A stretch of 64,000 bases of DNA from Paractinoplanes ferrugineus (GCF_016862195.1 NZ_BOMM01000050.1:124001-188000); one strand, 5' to 3'; counted from the stretch's first letter, positions 1-7,767 are shown. Numbers and translations: made by a program. The notes: a model not told the origin generated them from the sequence alone.

Positions 1-330
1 CTCTACAAGGTCTTCGGCAGCAAACGAGGGCTCTACATCGCCGCGCTCCGCTGGCACCTCGAACATCGCCTTCCCCGGCTGGCCGAGCAACTCGCGGCCG
101 GCGTGGCGGCCACCGACGACTCCGTGCTCGATCTGCTGCTGCTGGCCGGAGTCGAGCGCGCCCCGGTCGACACCGATGTGGCGGCCCTGGTGACCACCGC
201 CTGGCAGACCTTGGGACAGGCCCTGCACCGGGCCGCCCGGGTGAACGGCACCAGCCCGACCGCGTTGAGCACGCTGCTGGGCGAACGGCTGCTCGCCCGC
301 GCCGCCGGACCGACCGGCGACCCTTCGTAA
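1..330 (+). CDS. TetR-family transcriptional regulator, C-terminal part (5' end outside window)
   Basis: The open frame is already running at base 1 and reads LYKVFGSKRGLYIAALRWHL. This is the end of a TetR DNA-binding helix-turn-helix: the 'YxxFGSKxxLY' pattern is the recognition helix and its exit. It continues for about 85 residues of ligand-binding domain to a TAA. The start codon and most of the HTH lie to the left of the window. TetR proteins usually repress an adjacent gene, but the neighbour to the left is not visible and the genes to the right are transcribed in the same direction. The family call is confident; the regulated gene and ligand are unknown. Confidence 0.8.
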   Translation, partial: LYKVFGSKRGLYIAALRWHLEHRLPRLAEQLAAGVAATDDSVLDLLLLAGVERAPVDTDVAALVTTAWQTLGQALHRAARVNGTSPTALSTLLGERLLARAAGPTGDPS

Positions 331-426
331 CCGGTCACCCGATGACCGGCCCCGGCCGGGTGCGACTCGCACCCGTACCCCACCCTGCCCGCGGCCGAGT
401 CCGCAGGCCGCAGAAAGGCTAGTCGA

Positions 427-780
427 ATGGCCCAGATCAGCATCGCCGGTGACGACCTCGTCGTGGAGATCGAAGGATGGGAGAAACTGTGGTCGCTCAA
501 GAGCCGCCTGGTGATCCCGCTGGTGAACGTCCGCGGCGCCACCGTCGACCCGGGCATCGCCGCCGAACCCAAAGGCTTGCGGGCCCCCGGCACCAGCCTG
601 CCCGGCGTGATCACCGCGGGCACCTTCCACCAGGAAGGTGAACGTGTTTTCTGGAACATCCGCGACGGCGCCCGAGCCGTTGTCATCGAGCTCGCCGACG
701 AACGTTACGCCCGCCTCGTCGTGGAGGTCGCCGACCCGGCCGCCACGGTCGCCCTGATCGAGCGGGAGATCAAGCGATGA
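427..780 (+). CDS. Conserved small hypothetical protein (117 aa)
   Basis: The ATG follows an AAAGG-type ribosome site in the upstream AGAAAGGCTAG. The product is soluble, with no signal peptide or membrane segment, and alternates short beta-strand-like stretches (ISIAGDDLVVEIEGWEKLW, RLVIPLVNVRGATVD). It ends in a short helix, VALIEREIKR. The strand pattern resembles small actinobacterial proteins with a PH-like beta fold, but no catalytic motif is present. The stop overlaps the start of the following secreted hydrolase in an ATGA, so the two are probably translationally coupled. Function is not recognised; a PH-like fold is only an inference from strand spacing. Confidence 0.7.
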   Translation: MAQISIAGDDLVVEIEGWEKLWSLKSRLVIPLVNVRGATVDPGIAAEPKGLRAPGTSLPGVITAGTFHQEGERVFWNIRDGARAVVIELADERYARLVVEVADPAATVALIEREIKR

Positions 781-1880
781 CCTCGCCGGCGAGCAGGCCG
801 CGGGGCACCGGCCGGCGGATCGCCCGGCACATCACGATCCTGACCGTCGTGACCGGAACTGTCATTGCCGCGGCCCCCTCCGCCAGTGCCGCTCGGTGGG
901 TGCCGGCCGCGGACCACGAGATCAGCTTCGTCGTGGACGGCACTCGCACCTTCGGCACGTTGCACGTACCCGCCCATCGTCCGCGGCAGCGGATGCCCGC
1001 CGCGTTGTTGCTGCCCGGCAGCGGTCCCACCGACCGCAACGGGGACCAGCCACCGACGCTGACCCCGCACACTCTGGCCGAGCTCGCCGATGCGCTGGGG
1101 CACGACGGAGTCGTCAGCATGCGCTTCGACAAGTACGGCACGGGCCGCACCGGTCTCGGTGCCTTCGCCGGAAAGCCCGAGACGATCGACTACCCCGCCT
1201 TCGTCCGCCAGGCCGACACCGCTTACCGGCTGCTAGCCGGCCGGCCTGAGGTCGACCGGCGAAAGGTGAACCTGATCGGGCACAGTGAAGGCGCCTTGAC
1301 GGCACTGCAGGTCGCGGTCTCGGCTCAGCCTCGGGCAGCCGGAGTCGGGCTGTTGCAACCTCTGGCGCAACGACTCCTCGACGTTCTGGCCCGGCAGTTG
1401 CATGAGCAACTTGCCGCCGCCGTCACCGCGGGCCAGCTGAGCGAGCAGGAGCGGCCGAGCATCGATCTCGCCATCACCCGCGCCGTCGCCGACCTCCGGG
1501 CCGGTCAGCCGATCGATACCGACGACATGCCCATCGCACTCGCCGATCTGTTCCGGAGCCTCGGCGGCTCCAACCGGCGCTATGTGGAAACCATCGATGC
1601 CCTCGACCCGGCCACCGTCGCCGGTCGTCTGCCGGCCCGGACGCGGGCGCTACTCACCTGCGGCACCAACGACCCCCAGGTCCCGTGCCCGACGACCGAC
1701 GCACTGGCGGCAGCGCTGCGGCAGGTGCCGACCACCGGCCCCGGCCGGGTCGTGTTGGCCGGCGTGGCGCACGACCTGAGCGACCCCGCCGACCCGGCAG
1801 CACTCGCCCCCGCCCTGCACGCCGCACTGCGCCGGCTCACTCTGCACGCCGGCCGCGGGAGACGGGGCCCGGACGAGTGA
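777..1880 (+). CDS. Secreted alpha/beta hydrolase (serine esterase/peptidase type)
   Basis: This is a 367-residue protein with an N-terminal signal peptide: an Arg-rich n-region, then a hydrophobic stretch around residues 18-32 and an ASA-type cleavage region near 36-38. The mature part has the alpha/beta hydrolase layout. An oxyanion region LLLPGSGPTDRNG near residues 77-89 is followed by the nucleophile elbow IGHSEG (Ser170), an acid in CGTNDPQ (Asp299) and the base in GVAHD (His332). The substrate is probably an ester or acyl-peptide outside the cell. It overlaps the preceding small gene by four bases (ATGA). The 'PGSGPTDRNG' motif is shared with esterase-like hydrolases related to the acyl-peptidase group, so either activity is possible. 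Confidence 0.8.
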   Translation: MTSPASRPRGTGRRIARHITILTVVTGTVIAAAPSASAARWVPAADHEISFVVDGTRTFGTLHVPAHRPRQRMPAALLLPGSGPTDRNGDQPPTLTPHTLAELADALGHDGVVSMRFDKYGTGRTGLGAFAGKPETIDYPAFVRQADTAYRLLAGRPEVDRRKVNLIGHSEGALTALQVAVSAQPRAAGVGLLQPLAQRLLDVLARQLHEQLAAAVTAGQLSEQERPSIDLAITRAVADLRAGQPIDTDDMPIALADLFRSLGGSNRRYVETIDALDPATVAGRLPARTRALLTCGTNDPQVPCPTTDALAAALRQVPTTGPGRVVLAGVAHDLSDPADPAALAPALHAALRRLTLHAGRGRRGPDE

Positions 1881-2224
1881 CGCGGTGGCGGGCTGACCGG
1901 ATCGGACCGGCGACCGGCACCGGCGTGGGTCGTTGTGTCATTTCGAAAACCTGGTCACCGCCGCCGTCAACGACATGACGTAGTTTCTTGCTGCTCATTC
2001 CCGAGGCGGTTCGCCGGAAGCGGACAGCGCATTGACCGACATCATGTATAAGAATTGTTAACTCATTATAAAAAATAACGCGTGACAATACGTAAAACTA
2101 CTTAACGCATTGCTATGCCAGGATCGAGTTGATAACATATAGTGATCAATAAATAACCACACGTAACGGCCGCCGGGCGTACGTTGAACTGGGCGGGAGA
2201 AAATCGGGAGGAATCATTCCGGCG
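1881..2224. other. Intergenic region with an AT-rich segment upstream of the SARP gene
   Basis: There is no gene in this 344-base gap. Its right half (about 2040-2160) is strongly AT-rich against the surrounding high-GC DNA. It holds the near-identical decamers TTAACTCATT (2058-2067) and TTAACGCATT (2102-2111), 44 bases apart, with a related ATAACGCGTG at 2075-2084. SARP proteins bind short direct repeats spaced in multiples of 11 bases, so an autoregulatory or cluster-control site is plausible. The ribosome site GGGAGG (2206-2211) precedes the TTG start of the regulator. Confidence 0.5.
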
Positions 2225-3073
2225 TTGCGGTTTTCTGTCCTCGGTATGCTCGAGATCGCCCGCGACGGTGTGTTGTGCACCCCCACCGCGCCGATGCAGC
2301 GGATACTACTGGGCCTGCTTTTGATGCATCGCAATGAATATTATTCCACCAAATCGATAATCAATGATCTTTGGTCGTACCGTCCGCCGAAATCCGCGCC
2401 CGCGGCGTTGCAGTCATATGTGTCCGCGATACGGCGGACCCTGCTGCCGCGGACGCCGGGACGGGCGGTCGACGCTCAGCGACATCCCGTTCTCGTCACC
2501 CGCTCGGCGGGTTACATCCTGAACGTCGGCCCGGGCGAGATCGACATCGACGACTTCGACGAGTCCGTCCAGCAGGCGCGCGGGCACCATGCCGCCGGCC
2601 GCTGCGAGGCCGCCCGGGATTCGTATCAGGATGCCCTGGCGTGGTGGCGCGGGCCGGCGCTGGCCGACCTGCGCGGGCACAGCGGCCTGCTCAACTCCGC
2701 CGACCGGCTGGACTCCGACCGCCTGGCGGTCCTGCAGGAACGGCTCTGGCTCGATCTCCGGCACGGCCGCGGCCCGCAGGTGCTCGGCGAGTTGGAGGAG
2801 CTGTGCGCCAGCCATCCGCTGAACGAGAAGTTGCAGCACCAGCTCATGGTCGGTCTCGCGATGACCGGGCGGCGGGCGGACGCGCTCAAGGTCTACGCCC
2901 GCACCTACCGGGCGATGGCCGACGAAGCCGGACTGGAACCCGGCCACCTGCTGCGCTCGGCACAGCAGGCGATGCTCGGGAGCGACTCGGCGGCCGACTT
3001 CGAGCGCTGGCTCGACGCGGTGCCGGCCGGGCCGGAGTGTGGCTGCCCGAACCACCTCGCGGCCGACCGGTGA
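2225..3073 (+). CDS. SARP/AfsR-type transcriptional activator
   Basis: This 282-residue protein has the short SARP architecture. An OmpR-like winged helix occupies residues 1-95 (begins MRFSVLGMLEI, with KSIINDLW and AALQSYVSAIRRTL). A bacterial transcriptional activation domain covers about 100-250 (GEIDIDDFDE, then ALAWWRGPALADL and LNEKLQHQLMVGLAMTGR). There is no ATPase domain. The start is TTG with GGGAGG 13 bases upstream. SARPs typically activate secondary-metabolite genes. This one converges on the flavin-reductase end of the candidate peptide operon with only four bases between the stops, which makes it the likely cluster-specific activator. Its own promoter lies in an unusual AT-rich stretch. 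Confidence 0.88.
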   Translation: MRFSVLGMLEIARDGVLCTPTAPMQRILLGLLLMHRNEYYSTKSIINDLWSYRPPKSAPAALQSYVSAIRRTLLPRTPGRAVDAQRHPVLVTRSAGYILNVGPGEIDIDDFDESVQQARGHHAAGRCEAARDSYQDALAWWRGPALADLRGHSGLLNSADRLDSDRLAVLQERLWLDLRHGRGPQVLGELEELCASHPLNEKLQHQLMVGLAMTGRRADALKVYARTYRAMADEAGLEPGHLLRSAQQAMLGSDSAADFERWLDAVPAGPECGCPNHLAADR

Positions 3074-3077
3074 CGCG

Positions 3078-3623
3078 TCAATCGGTGAGCGCGCCGGAGC
3101 GACTGTCACCGAACACCGTCTCCCACGAGCCGAGCCGCCGGCGGTAATAGATCAGCGGGTCGTCGCGTACCGGGCCGGTGTCATCGTCCGTCTCCAGGGC
3201 CACGACGCCACCGATCATGACGGCGTGATCGCCGTCCGGCACGACCCGCCGGGTCCGGCAGGTGAGGAACTGCGGCACTCCGTCCAGCCGCGGGACCGGG
3301 CCGTGCCAGCGCCAGGCCACCGCGGCGAACTTGTCGTCCACCCGCCCGGCGAAGATGTCCGCGAGCTCGCGGTGCCCCCGGTCGAGCAGGTGCACGCCGA
3401 AGGCGGCGCAGCCGGTCAGCGCCGGATAGGACCGGGCGCTGCGGCCGACCGCGAACAACACCGAGGGCGGGTCGACGCTGTAGGAGCACAGCGTCGACAC
3501 CAACAGTCCGCAGGCTTTCCCGTCCGGGGTACGAGTGGTGATCACCGCGACGCTCGCCGCGTGCCCGGCCATCGCCTCGGTGAAGGCGGTGACCCCGAGA
3601 GGCGGCCAGTCGGAGATGTCCAC
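3078..3623 (-). CDS. Flavin reductase family protein (FMN/FAD reductase domain)
   Basis: This 181-residue single-domain protein matches the split-barrel flavin reductases (HpaC/ActVB type). The sequence shows FTEAMAGHAASVAVITTRTP, then GLLVSTLCSYSVDPPSVLFAVGRSARSYPAL and FGVHLLDRGHRELADIFAGR. Such proteins reduce FMN with NAD(P)H for a partner monooxygenase or bind flavin as oxidoreductases themselves. The GTG start lies four bases after the stop of the TPR gene, so it is the last gene of the precursor/M50/TPR operon. In that setting it could supply a redox step in peptide maturation. No partner monooxygenase is visible nearby, so the electron acceptor is unknown. Confidence 0.82.
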   Translation of the reverse strand: MDISDWPPLGVTAFTEAMAGHAASVAVITTRTPDGKACGLLVSTLCSYSVDPPSVLFAVGRSARSYPALTGCAAFGVHLLDRGHRELADIFAGRVDDKFAAVAWRWHGPVPRLDGVPQFLTCRTRRVVPDGDHAVMIGGVVALETDDDTGPVRDDPLIYYRRRLGSWETVFGDSRSGALTD

Positions 3624-3627
3624 GGGT

Positions 3628-5739
3628 TCAGCTGACCGCGGCGTCGTCGAACGCGGTCGAGGCGGCCCGCCGGCACTCGTCGAGCCGCGCCCGCGCGTCC
3701 TCGTCGCCGGTCGCGTCGAGAACCGCCGCGAAGTCGCGCCCCGCCTCCTCGTAGCGGCCGGCCTCCTGCAGGGCGACGCCCCGGTTGAAGCGGATCTCCG
3801 GGTTGTCGAGCAGGCTCACCGACCGGTCCAGATCGGCGACGGCCCGGTCCAGATCGCCGTTGTCGAAGGCCAGCATGCCGCGGGTGGCCCAGGCCGAGGC
3901 CAGGCCGGGATCGTGCTCCACCGCGGCGGTGAGGCTGGCCCACGCGGCGTCCGTGTCGCCGCGTCCGGCCAGCAACCGGCCTCGCAGACCATGCAGGTGG
4001 GCGCCGTCCGGCCGCACCGCGAGCCCGGCGGTGACGTCGGCCCAGGCACCGTCGTCGTCGCCGAGCTCATGACGCATGGCGGCGCGGTTCAGCCAGGCAT
4101 CGGCGTTGTCCGGGTCGAGCTCGATCACCCGGCTGAAGTCCTCGACCGCCCCCGCGAGATCGCCCAGCTCGGCGCGGGCGTCACCGCGGTTGTAGAACAC
4201 CTCCGGGTACGGCGGTGACAGCGCCAGGGCCCGCCCGTAATCCTCCACCGCCTCGGCCCGCCGGCCCAGCCGGTGCAGCACGTTGCCGCGGTTGAAGTAG
4301 TGGTCGTGGAAGTTCGGATCCACCTCGATCACCGTGTCCAGGTCGGCCAGCGCCTCGGTCAGCCGGCCGGTCATGATGAAGACCTGAGCCCGGTTGTAGC
4401 GCAGCCCGGTGCGGTGCAGCAGCTGCTCCCCCGGCGCCAGCTCCCGATCGAGGGTGGCCATGCCGCTGTTCAGCAGCTCCAGCGCGCGATCCGGGCGCCC
4501 TTCACGGGTTTCCACAAGCGCGAGCCCGTTGCGGTTGAACACGGTGTAGAAGGCTCGTTCCTTCGGGTCGGGCAGCAGCGTGGAGATGGCGATCGCCACG
4601 TGCAGCCACTCCCGCGCCTTCCGCGGGTCGCGCCGGCTGTCGTCGAAGTGCCGGGCATAGAGCATCGCCGTCGCGTACGCCCCGTGCATGTGCATCTCCG
4701 AGTCGGTCGAGACCATGCGGAGCTCCGCGTAGATCAGCTCCACCTCCTCGGCCCGGCCCAGCGCGGACAACGACGTCGTGGCGTCGCCGGTGAAGTGCCA
4801 CCACAGCTTGTCGTCCGGTCCGCCGGGCACCAGGCGCCGCCCGCGCAGGCCGAAATCGACCGCGGAGTGGTAGAGCCCGAGGTTCTTGCTGTTCAGCTGG
4901 GCCACACGCAGGGCGGCCGTACCCGCGCCGGCCGGGTCGCTGCCGTGCTCGGCGTGGAACGGGATGGCCCCGAACTCGAGCGAGCGCTCACCGAGCTCCC
5001 GCAACACCTCGATCCGCCGGTCGTGCCGGGCCGCGCGTTCCGGTTGCGCCAATTTCTCGTACGCCTCGAGGGCGCGCGGGTCGTCGGTCGTGCCGTCACT
5101 GTCCACAAAGGCGTCGGCAAGGTCGCCGGTCACCGGCGGAAGAGCCGTGCCGCCGGCGGCATCGTGGGCCGTGGTGTGGGCCCGCAACGCGGCGGGCAGG
5201 GAGACACTCACCGGGCCGGGCGGGTCGGCGAGCGGAGCGGGACCGCTGCCCACCACCACTGTCAGCAGGTCCGCGGGCACCCGGCGGACGAGCACCGCGA
5301 GGAATTCCAGGTCGGTCGGGTCAGCCTCGCTCACGTCCTCCACCACCAGCACCCGTGGTTCGGCCGGTAGCCCCCGCAGGTAGGCGAGCAGGAAGTCGAC
5401 CAGCCCGTGCGAGACCCGCAGACTGTGCAGCCGGGCCTGATACCGGGTGCGGGCCCCGGATGCCGCGGTCAGCTCCAGCGCCACCTTGATCGGCGGGACC
5501 TGGCCGGCGAGCTCCGGGGTGGAGGTGAGCAGGGCGATGTGATGGTCGGGGCCAAGCTCGGGGTCGCGCCGCAGGGCGTCCGCGGCCACGAGACGGATCA
5601 GCGTCCCGGCCGCCGTGTACGGCCCGCGCAGCCGGCGATGGGCGCTGACCGTGGCGAGCGGCGCGGGCAGCCCGAGCCGGCCCAGTTCCGCCGTACGGTC
5701 GGCACGGCTGCCGCCGCGGATCCAGTGGTGAGAGGTCAT
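3628..5739 (-). CDS. TPR protein with degenerate NTPase-like N-terminal region
   Basis: The product is 703 residues. The reading frame stays open far upstream, but the start is placed at the ATG of MTSHHWIRGG, which has a GAGGGAG ribosome site just after the stop of the M50 gene. Residues about 20-170 look like a STAND/MalT-type NTPase. A Walker-B-like LVVEDVSEADPTDLEFLAVLL-type segment is present, but the expected GxxGxGKT loop is missing (HRRLRGPYTAAGTLIRL instead). Residues about 250-700 are a helical array with at least six clear tetratricopeptide repeats, such as ALADLDTVIEVDPNFHDHYF and AVEDFSRVIELDPDNADAWL. It probably acts as a scaffold or chaperone for the peptide-maturation proteins encoded beside it. 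No enzyme activity can be assigned. Confidence 0.75.
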   Translation of the reverse strand: MTSHHWIRGGSRADRTAELGRLGLPAPLATVSAHRRLRGPYTAAGTLIRLVAADALRRDPELGPDHHIALLTSTPELAGQVPPIKVALELTAASGARTRYQARLHSLRVSHGLVDFLLAYLRGLPAEPRVLVVEDVSEADPTDLEFLAVLVRRVPADLLTVVVGSGPAPLADPPGPVSVSLPAALRAHTTAHDAAGGTALPPVTGDLADAFVDSDGTTDDPRALEAYEKLAQPERAARHDRRIEVLRELGERSLEFGAIPFHAEHGSDPAGAGTAALRVAQLNSKNLGLYHSAVDFGLRGRRLVPGGPDDKLWWHFTGDATTSLSALGRAEEVELIYAELRMVSTDSEMHMHGAYATAMLYARHFDDSRRDPRKAREWLHVAIAISTLLPDPKERAFYTVFNRNGLALVETREGRPDRALELLNSGMATLDRELAPGEQLLHRTGLRYNRAQVFIMTGRLTEALADLDTVIEVDPNFHDHYFNRGNVLHRLGRRAEAVEDYGRALALSPPYPEVFYNRGDARAELGDLAGAVEDFSRVIELDPDNADAWLNRAAMRHELGDDDGAWADVTAGLAVRPDGAHLHGLRGRLLAGRGDTDAAWASLTAAVEHDPGLASAWATRGMLAFDNGDLDRAVADLDRSVSLLDNPEIRFNRGVALQEAGRYEEAGRDFAAVLDATGDEDARARLDECRRAASTAFDDAAVS

Positions 5740-5753
5740 GACCGGCGCTCCCT

Positions 5754-6968
5754 CTAGGCGATGACGTGATTGAAGGTGGCGGCTGCCCGTTCCCGGCGCT
5801 CCCGGATCCCGAGCCACACCGTGAACGCGAATTGGGGCACGTTCAGGGCCAGGAACAGCGCCGAGTCGACGGTCTGGGCCGTCGTCGCGCCACCGACGAA
5901 CCGGTCGACGATGCCGGCGAAGACGTGATAGCTGGCCGGGATGGCGGCGAACAGCAGGGTGGCCCCGCTGAACGAGTACCCGGCGACGATGAGCCACGAA
6001 TACCAGCGGGCCGCTTGCCGGTCGACCGGGTGCCACTGCGACGGGTCGGCCACCGGCGCTCGCCCGAACCCCCGGCGGACCCGGTCCGTCACCATCTGCT
6101 TGGCCGTGCCGTGCAGGTCGGAGCACCCGAGCACGGTGGTGATCAGAATGTAGATGTCGGTCCGCAGGTAGAAGAAGAACTGCCACACGATGCGCAGCAC
6201 GGTGGCGAAGGTGAACGCCTGGCAGACCATTCCGAGCCGGGAGAAGGAACCGTCCGGCAACCGCGACAGATCCGCACCGATGACGAGGACGGCGACGACA
6301 AGCACATCGGCGACCAGGCCGGCCAGGATCGGCAGGTAGCGCTTGCGCCGGGGCACGGCAACCAGCCCGTCCAGCGAGGTCTCCAGCACGATGAAGTAGA
6401 ACCGTCGGCCGATCCGCAGGCGCGACCGCAGCCCCAGACGCCGCCCGGCCAGCGCGTGGAACGACTCGTGCAGCAGGGCCAGCGGCATCGCGCCGACGAA
6501 CAGGCCCACCACGACGATCGTGTAGTACTCGGTGAAGAACAGGTCATGGTAGGTCGGCACCAGATCCGTCGACCGGACCATCAGAATGCCGGCCCACCCG
6601 AGCAGAGCACCGTAGAGCACCCACGCGACCGGCGAGAACAGCGCCCGCCCGAGGCCCTGCCAGCGCACCGGCCCGGTGGCCTCCGCCGGCTCGCCGCCCG
6701 TGCGCAGGAAACCGAGCTCCTCCAGCGCACCGACGATATGGGCCGCGTCGATCTCCTCGTCGTAGACCGAGGAATACCAGAGCGCGGCCTGGCGCGGGGT
6801 CTCACCATTCTGCAGACGCTGGACAAACGCGGCGCCATCAGCCGGGAAAACGGCATAGGAATCGATTTCCGTACGCCCGATCGTGATCTCCCCGTCTTCT
6901 TCCAGATAAGTCAAGGAGTGCAGCCTGACAACCTGATCCGGGTCGTAGGGCCGCTCGACGTCGGTCAT
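5754..6968 (-). CDS. PqqD-like RRE domain fused to membrane M50 (site-2-protease-like) metallopeptidase
   Basis: This is a 404-residue fusion. Residues 10-90 (RLHSLTYLEEDGE, then ALEELGFL) have the size and strand/helix pattern of a PqqD-type RiPP recognition element. That domain binds leader peptides of ribosomally made natural products. The rest is a polytopic membrane protein with HESFH at 167-171, the HExxH zinc site of M50 proteases, set in a hydrophobic helix, plus several further transmembrane helices. ATG 6968 is preferred because GGAAGGG sits eight bases upstream; an in-frame GTG lies at 6977. It is the second gene after the small peptide gene. The natural inference is leader binding followed by intramembrane proteolysis or export of that peptide, comparable in logic to YydH-type peptidases. 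Confidence 0.8.
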   Translation of the reverse strand: MTDVERPYDPDQVVRLHSLTYLEEDGEITIGRTEIDSYAVFPADGAAFVQRLQNGETPRQAALWYSSVYDEEIDAAHIVGALEELGFLRTGGEPAEATGPVRWQGLGRALFSPVAWVLYGALLGWAGILMVRSTDLVPTYHDLFFTEYYTIVVVGLFVGAMPLALLHESFHALAGRRLGLRSRLRIGRRFYFIVLETSLDGLVAVPRRKRYLPILAGLVADVLVVAVLVIGADLSRLPDGSFSRLGMVCQAFTFATVLRIVWQFFFYLRTDIYILITTVLGCSDLHGTAKQMVTDRVRRGFGRAPVADPSQWHPVDRQAARWYSWLIVAGYSFSGATLLFAAIPASYHVFAGIVDRFVGGATTAQTVDSALFLALNVPQFAFTVWLGIRERRERAAATFNHVIA

Positions 6969-6993
6969 GTACGGCACCCTTCCGTCGGTGGCA

Positions 6994-7024
6994 CGGGTGC
7001 GGGCGCCGAAGACGCCCGCACCCG
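6994..7024 (-). terminator. Intercistronic hairpin after the precursor-peptide gene
   Basis: A perfect inverted repeat with 12-base arms (core GGGTGCGGGCG / CGCCCGCACCC) and a seven-base loop lies between the stop of the 36-residue peptide gene and the M50 gene. There is no U-run, so it is more likely a partial terminator or 3'-end stabiliser. Such hairpins are common after RiPP precursor genes, where the precursor must be made in excess over the enzymes. Confidence 0.7.
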
Positions 7025-7033
7025 CCGCACGTC

Positions 7034-7144
7034 TTAGACCTGGCCGGGGTAGTGGCTGCAGGCCGAAGCGGTCAGACGAACCGGGCCGGTCTTGCGGATG
7101 GTGACCTTCTTCATGCCGGTCCGCTTGGTCTGGCTCTTTTCCAT
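7034..7144 (-). CDS. Candidate RiPP precursor peptide (36 aa)
   Basis: This short frame has the signs of a real gene. AAAGAGG sits six bases before the ATG, a TAA ends it, and a strong hairpin follows before the M50 gene. The peptide starts MEKSQTKRTGMKKVTIRKTG and ends PVRLTASACSHYPGQV. The first 20 residues are basic (eight Lys/Arg) and leader-like. The tail is small, neutral and rich in modifiable residues: one Cys (29), two Ser, Thr, His and Tyr. It does not match lanthipeptide, lasso, thiopeptide or sactipeptide core patterns. An internal ATG at residue 11 could give a 26-residue form. Assignment rests on context with the RRE-M50 fusion; the modification, if any, is unknown. Confidence 0.68.
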   Translation of the reverse strand: MEKSQTKRTGMKKVTIRKTGPVRLTASACSHYPGQV

Positions 7145-7159
7145 GGGAGACCTCTTTCG

Positions 7160-7609
7160 CTAGTGGTGCGGTGTTCCTCCATTTTGCTGGCCCGCTCCCA
7201 TAGACCAGCCAAAATGGCGCTCAAGAACCGCCGCAAGGGGCCGCCGACCAGCAATTCCAGCGCGTGAGCGACGGCAAGCGGCGCCGCCGGTATCCGGGGT
7301 CGAGGAGGATCGGCGCATGCGATACCAGAGGTCCGTGCCGTGCGCAGTCGACTCCGGCGCGGCCTCGTGCACGCGGAAGGACCGGTCAGGTTCGGCCCGC
7401 CGGAACAGTCCGGGAAAGCGGTCGCGCTGGTCGTAGCGGCGTTGCGCGAGCTCGTGCAGGTGGGTCACGAAGACGACGGTGACCCCGGCGGCGGTCACGG
7501 CGTCGACGAGGTGGCCGGCGATGTCCGAGCCTTCCTCGGCGACGCGGTCGGCGAGGGCGTGCGCCGGCCGGGCCCCGGCACCGGAGGCCCTCAGCAGAGC
7601 CGGTTTCAT
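7160..7609 (-). pseudogene. Remnant of a MutS-family ATPase C-terminal domain
   Basis: Reading leftwards, the frame contains SDIAGHLVDAVTAAGVTVVF, then VTHLHELAQ and a segment ending GTDLWYRM. This is the order seen at the end of stand-alone MutS domain V ATPases: a helix after the Walker B region, then the 'VTHLxELA' strand, then 'GEDLYRR'. The Walker A and B segments are absent and the reading continues into unrelated sequence. The next piece upstream (about 7610-7750, RADGRAHALALATKYGL) is in another frame, ends at a TGA overlapping the ATG of this frame, and is not recognised. The whole 7160-7763 stretch looks like decaying coding DNA. It forms the left border between the peptide locus and the catabolic region. 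Confidence 0.5.
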
Positions 7610-7751
7610 GCTTGGGCCCCGATCCGGGCGCGGCGCTGGTCATGGGTGAGTCCGTACTTGGTGGCCAGGGCGAGGGCGTGGGCTCGGCCGTCGGCGCGAC
7701 CGCGGGTGACGGGGATTGTCGCGAATCGGCCAGCAGCTTCCGGGTTACCAC

Positions 7752-7767
7752 CGGACTCGTGACCTAG
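7752..7767. repeat. 16-base sequence shared with 44528-44543, at a stop codon
   Basis: CGGACTCGTGACCTAG occurs here and again at 44528-44543. In both places the reverse strand carries a TAG stop (of the 129-residue gene here, of the NACHT gene there) at the same position in the motif. Beyond the stop the two sequences stay related for about 16 more bases, reading HESGGNPEA here and HESVGDLEA there. Confidence 0.6.

Noticed and set aside
5740..6186. Upstream extension of the TPR reading frame to an ATG at 6186
   Set aside because: It lies wholly inside the M50 gene, is rich in Arg/Pro shadow-frame sequence, and a good ribosome site supports the ATG at 5739.
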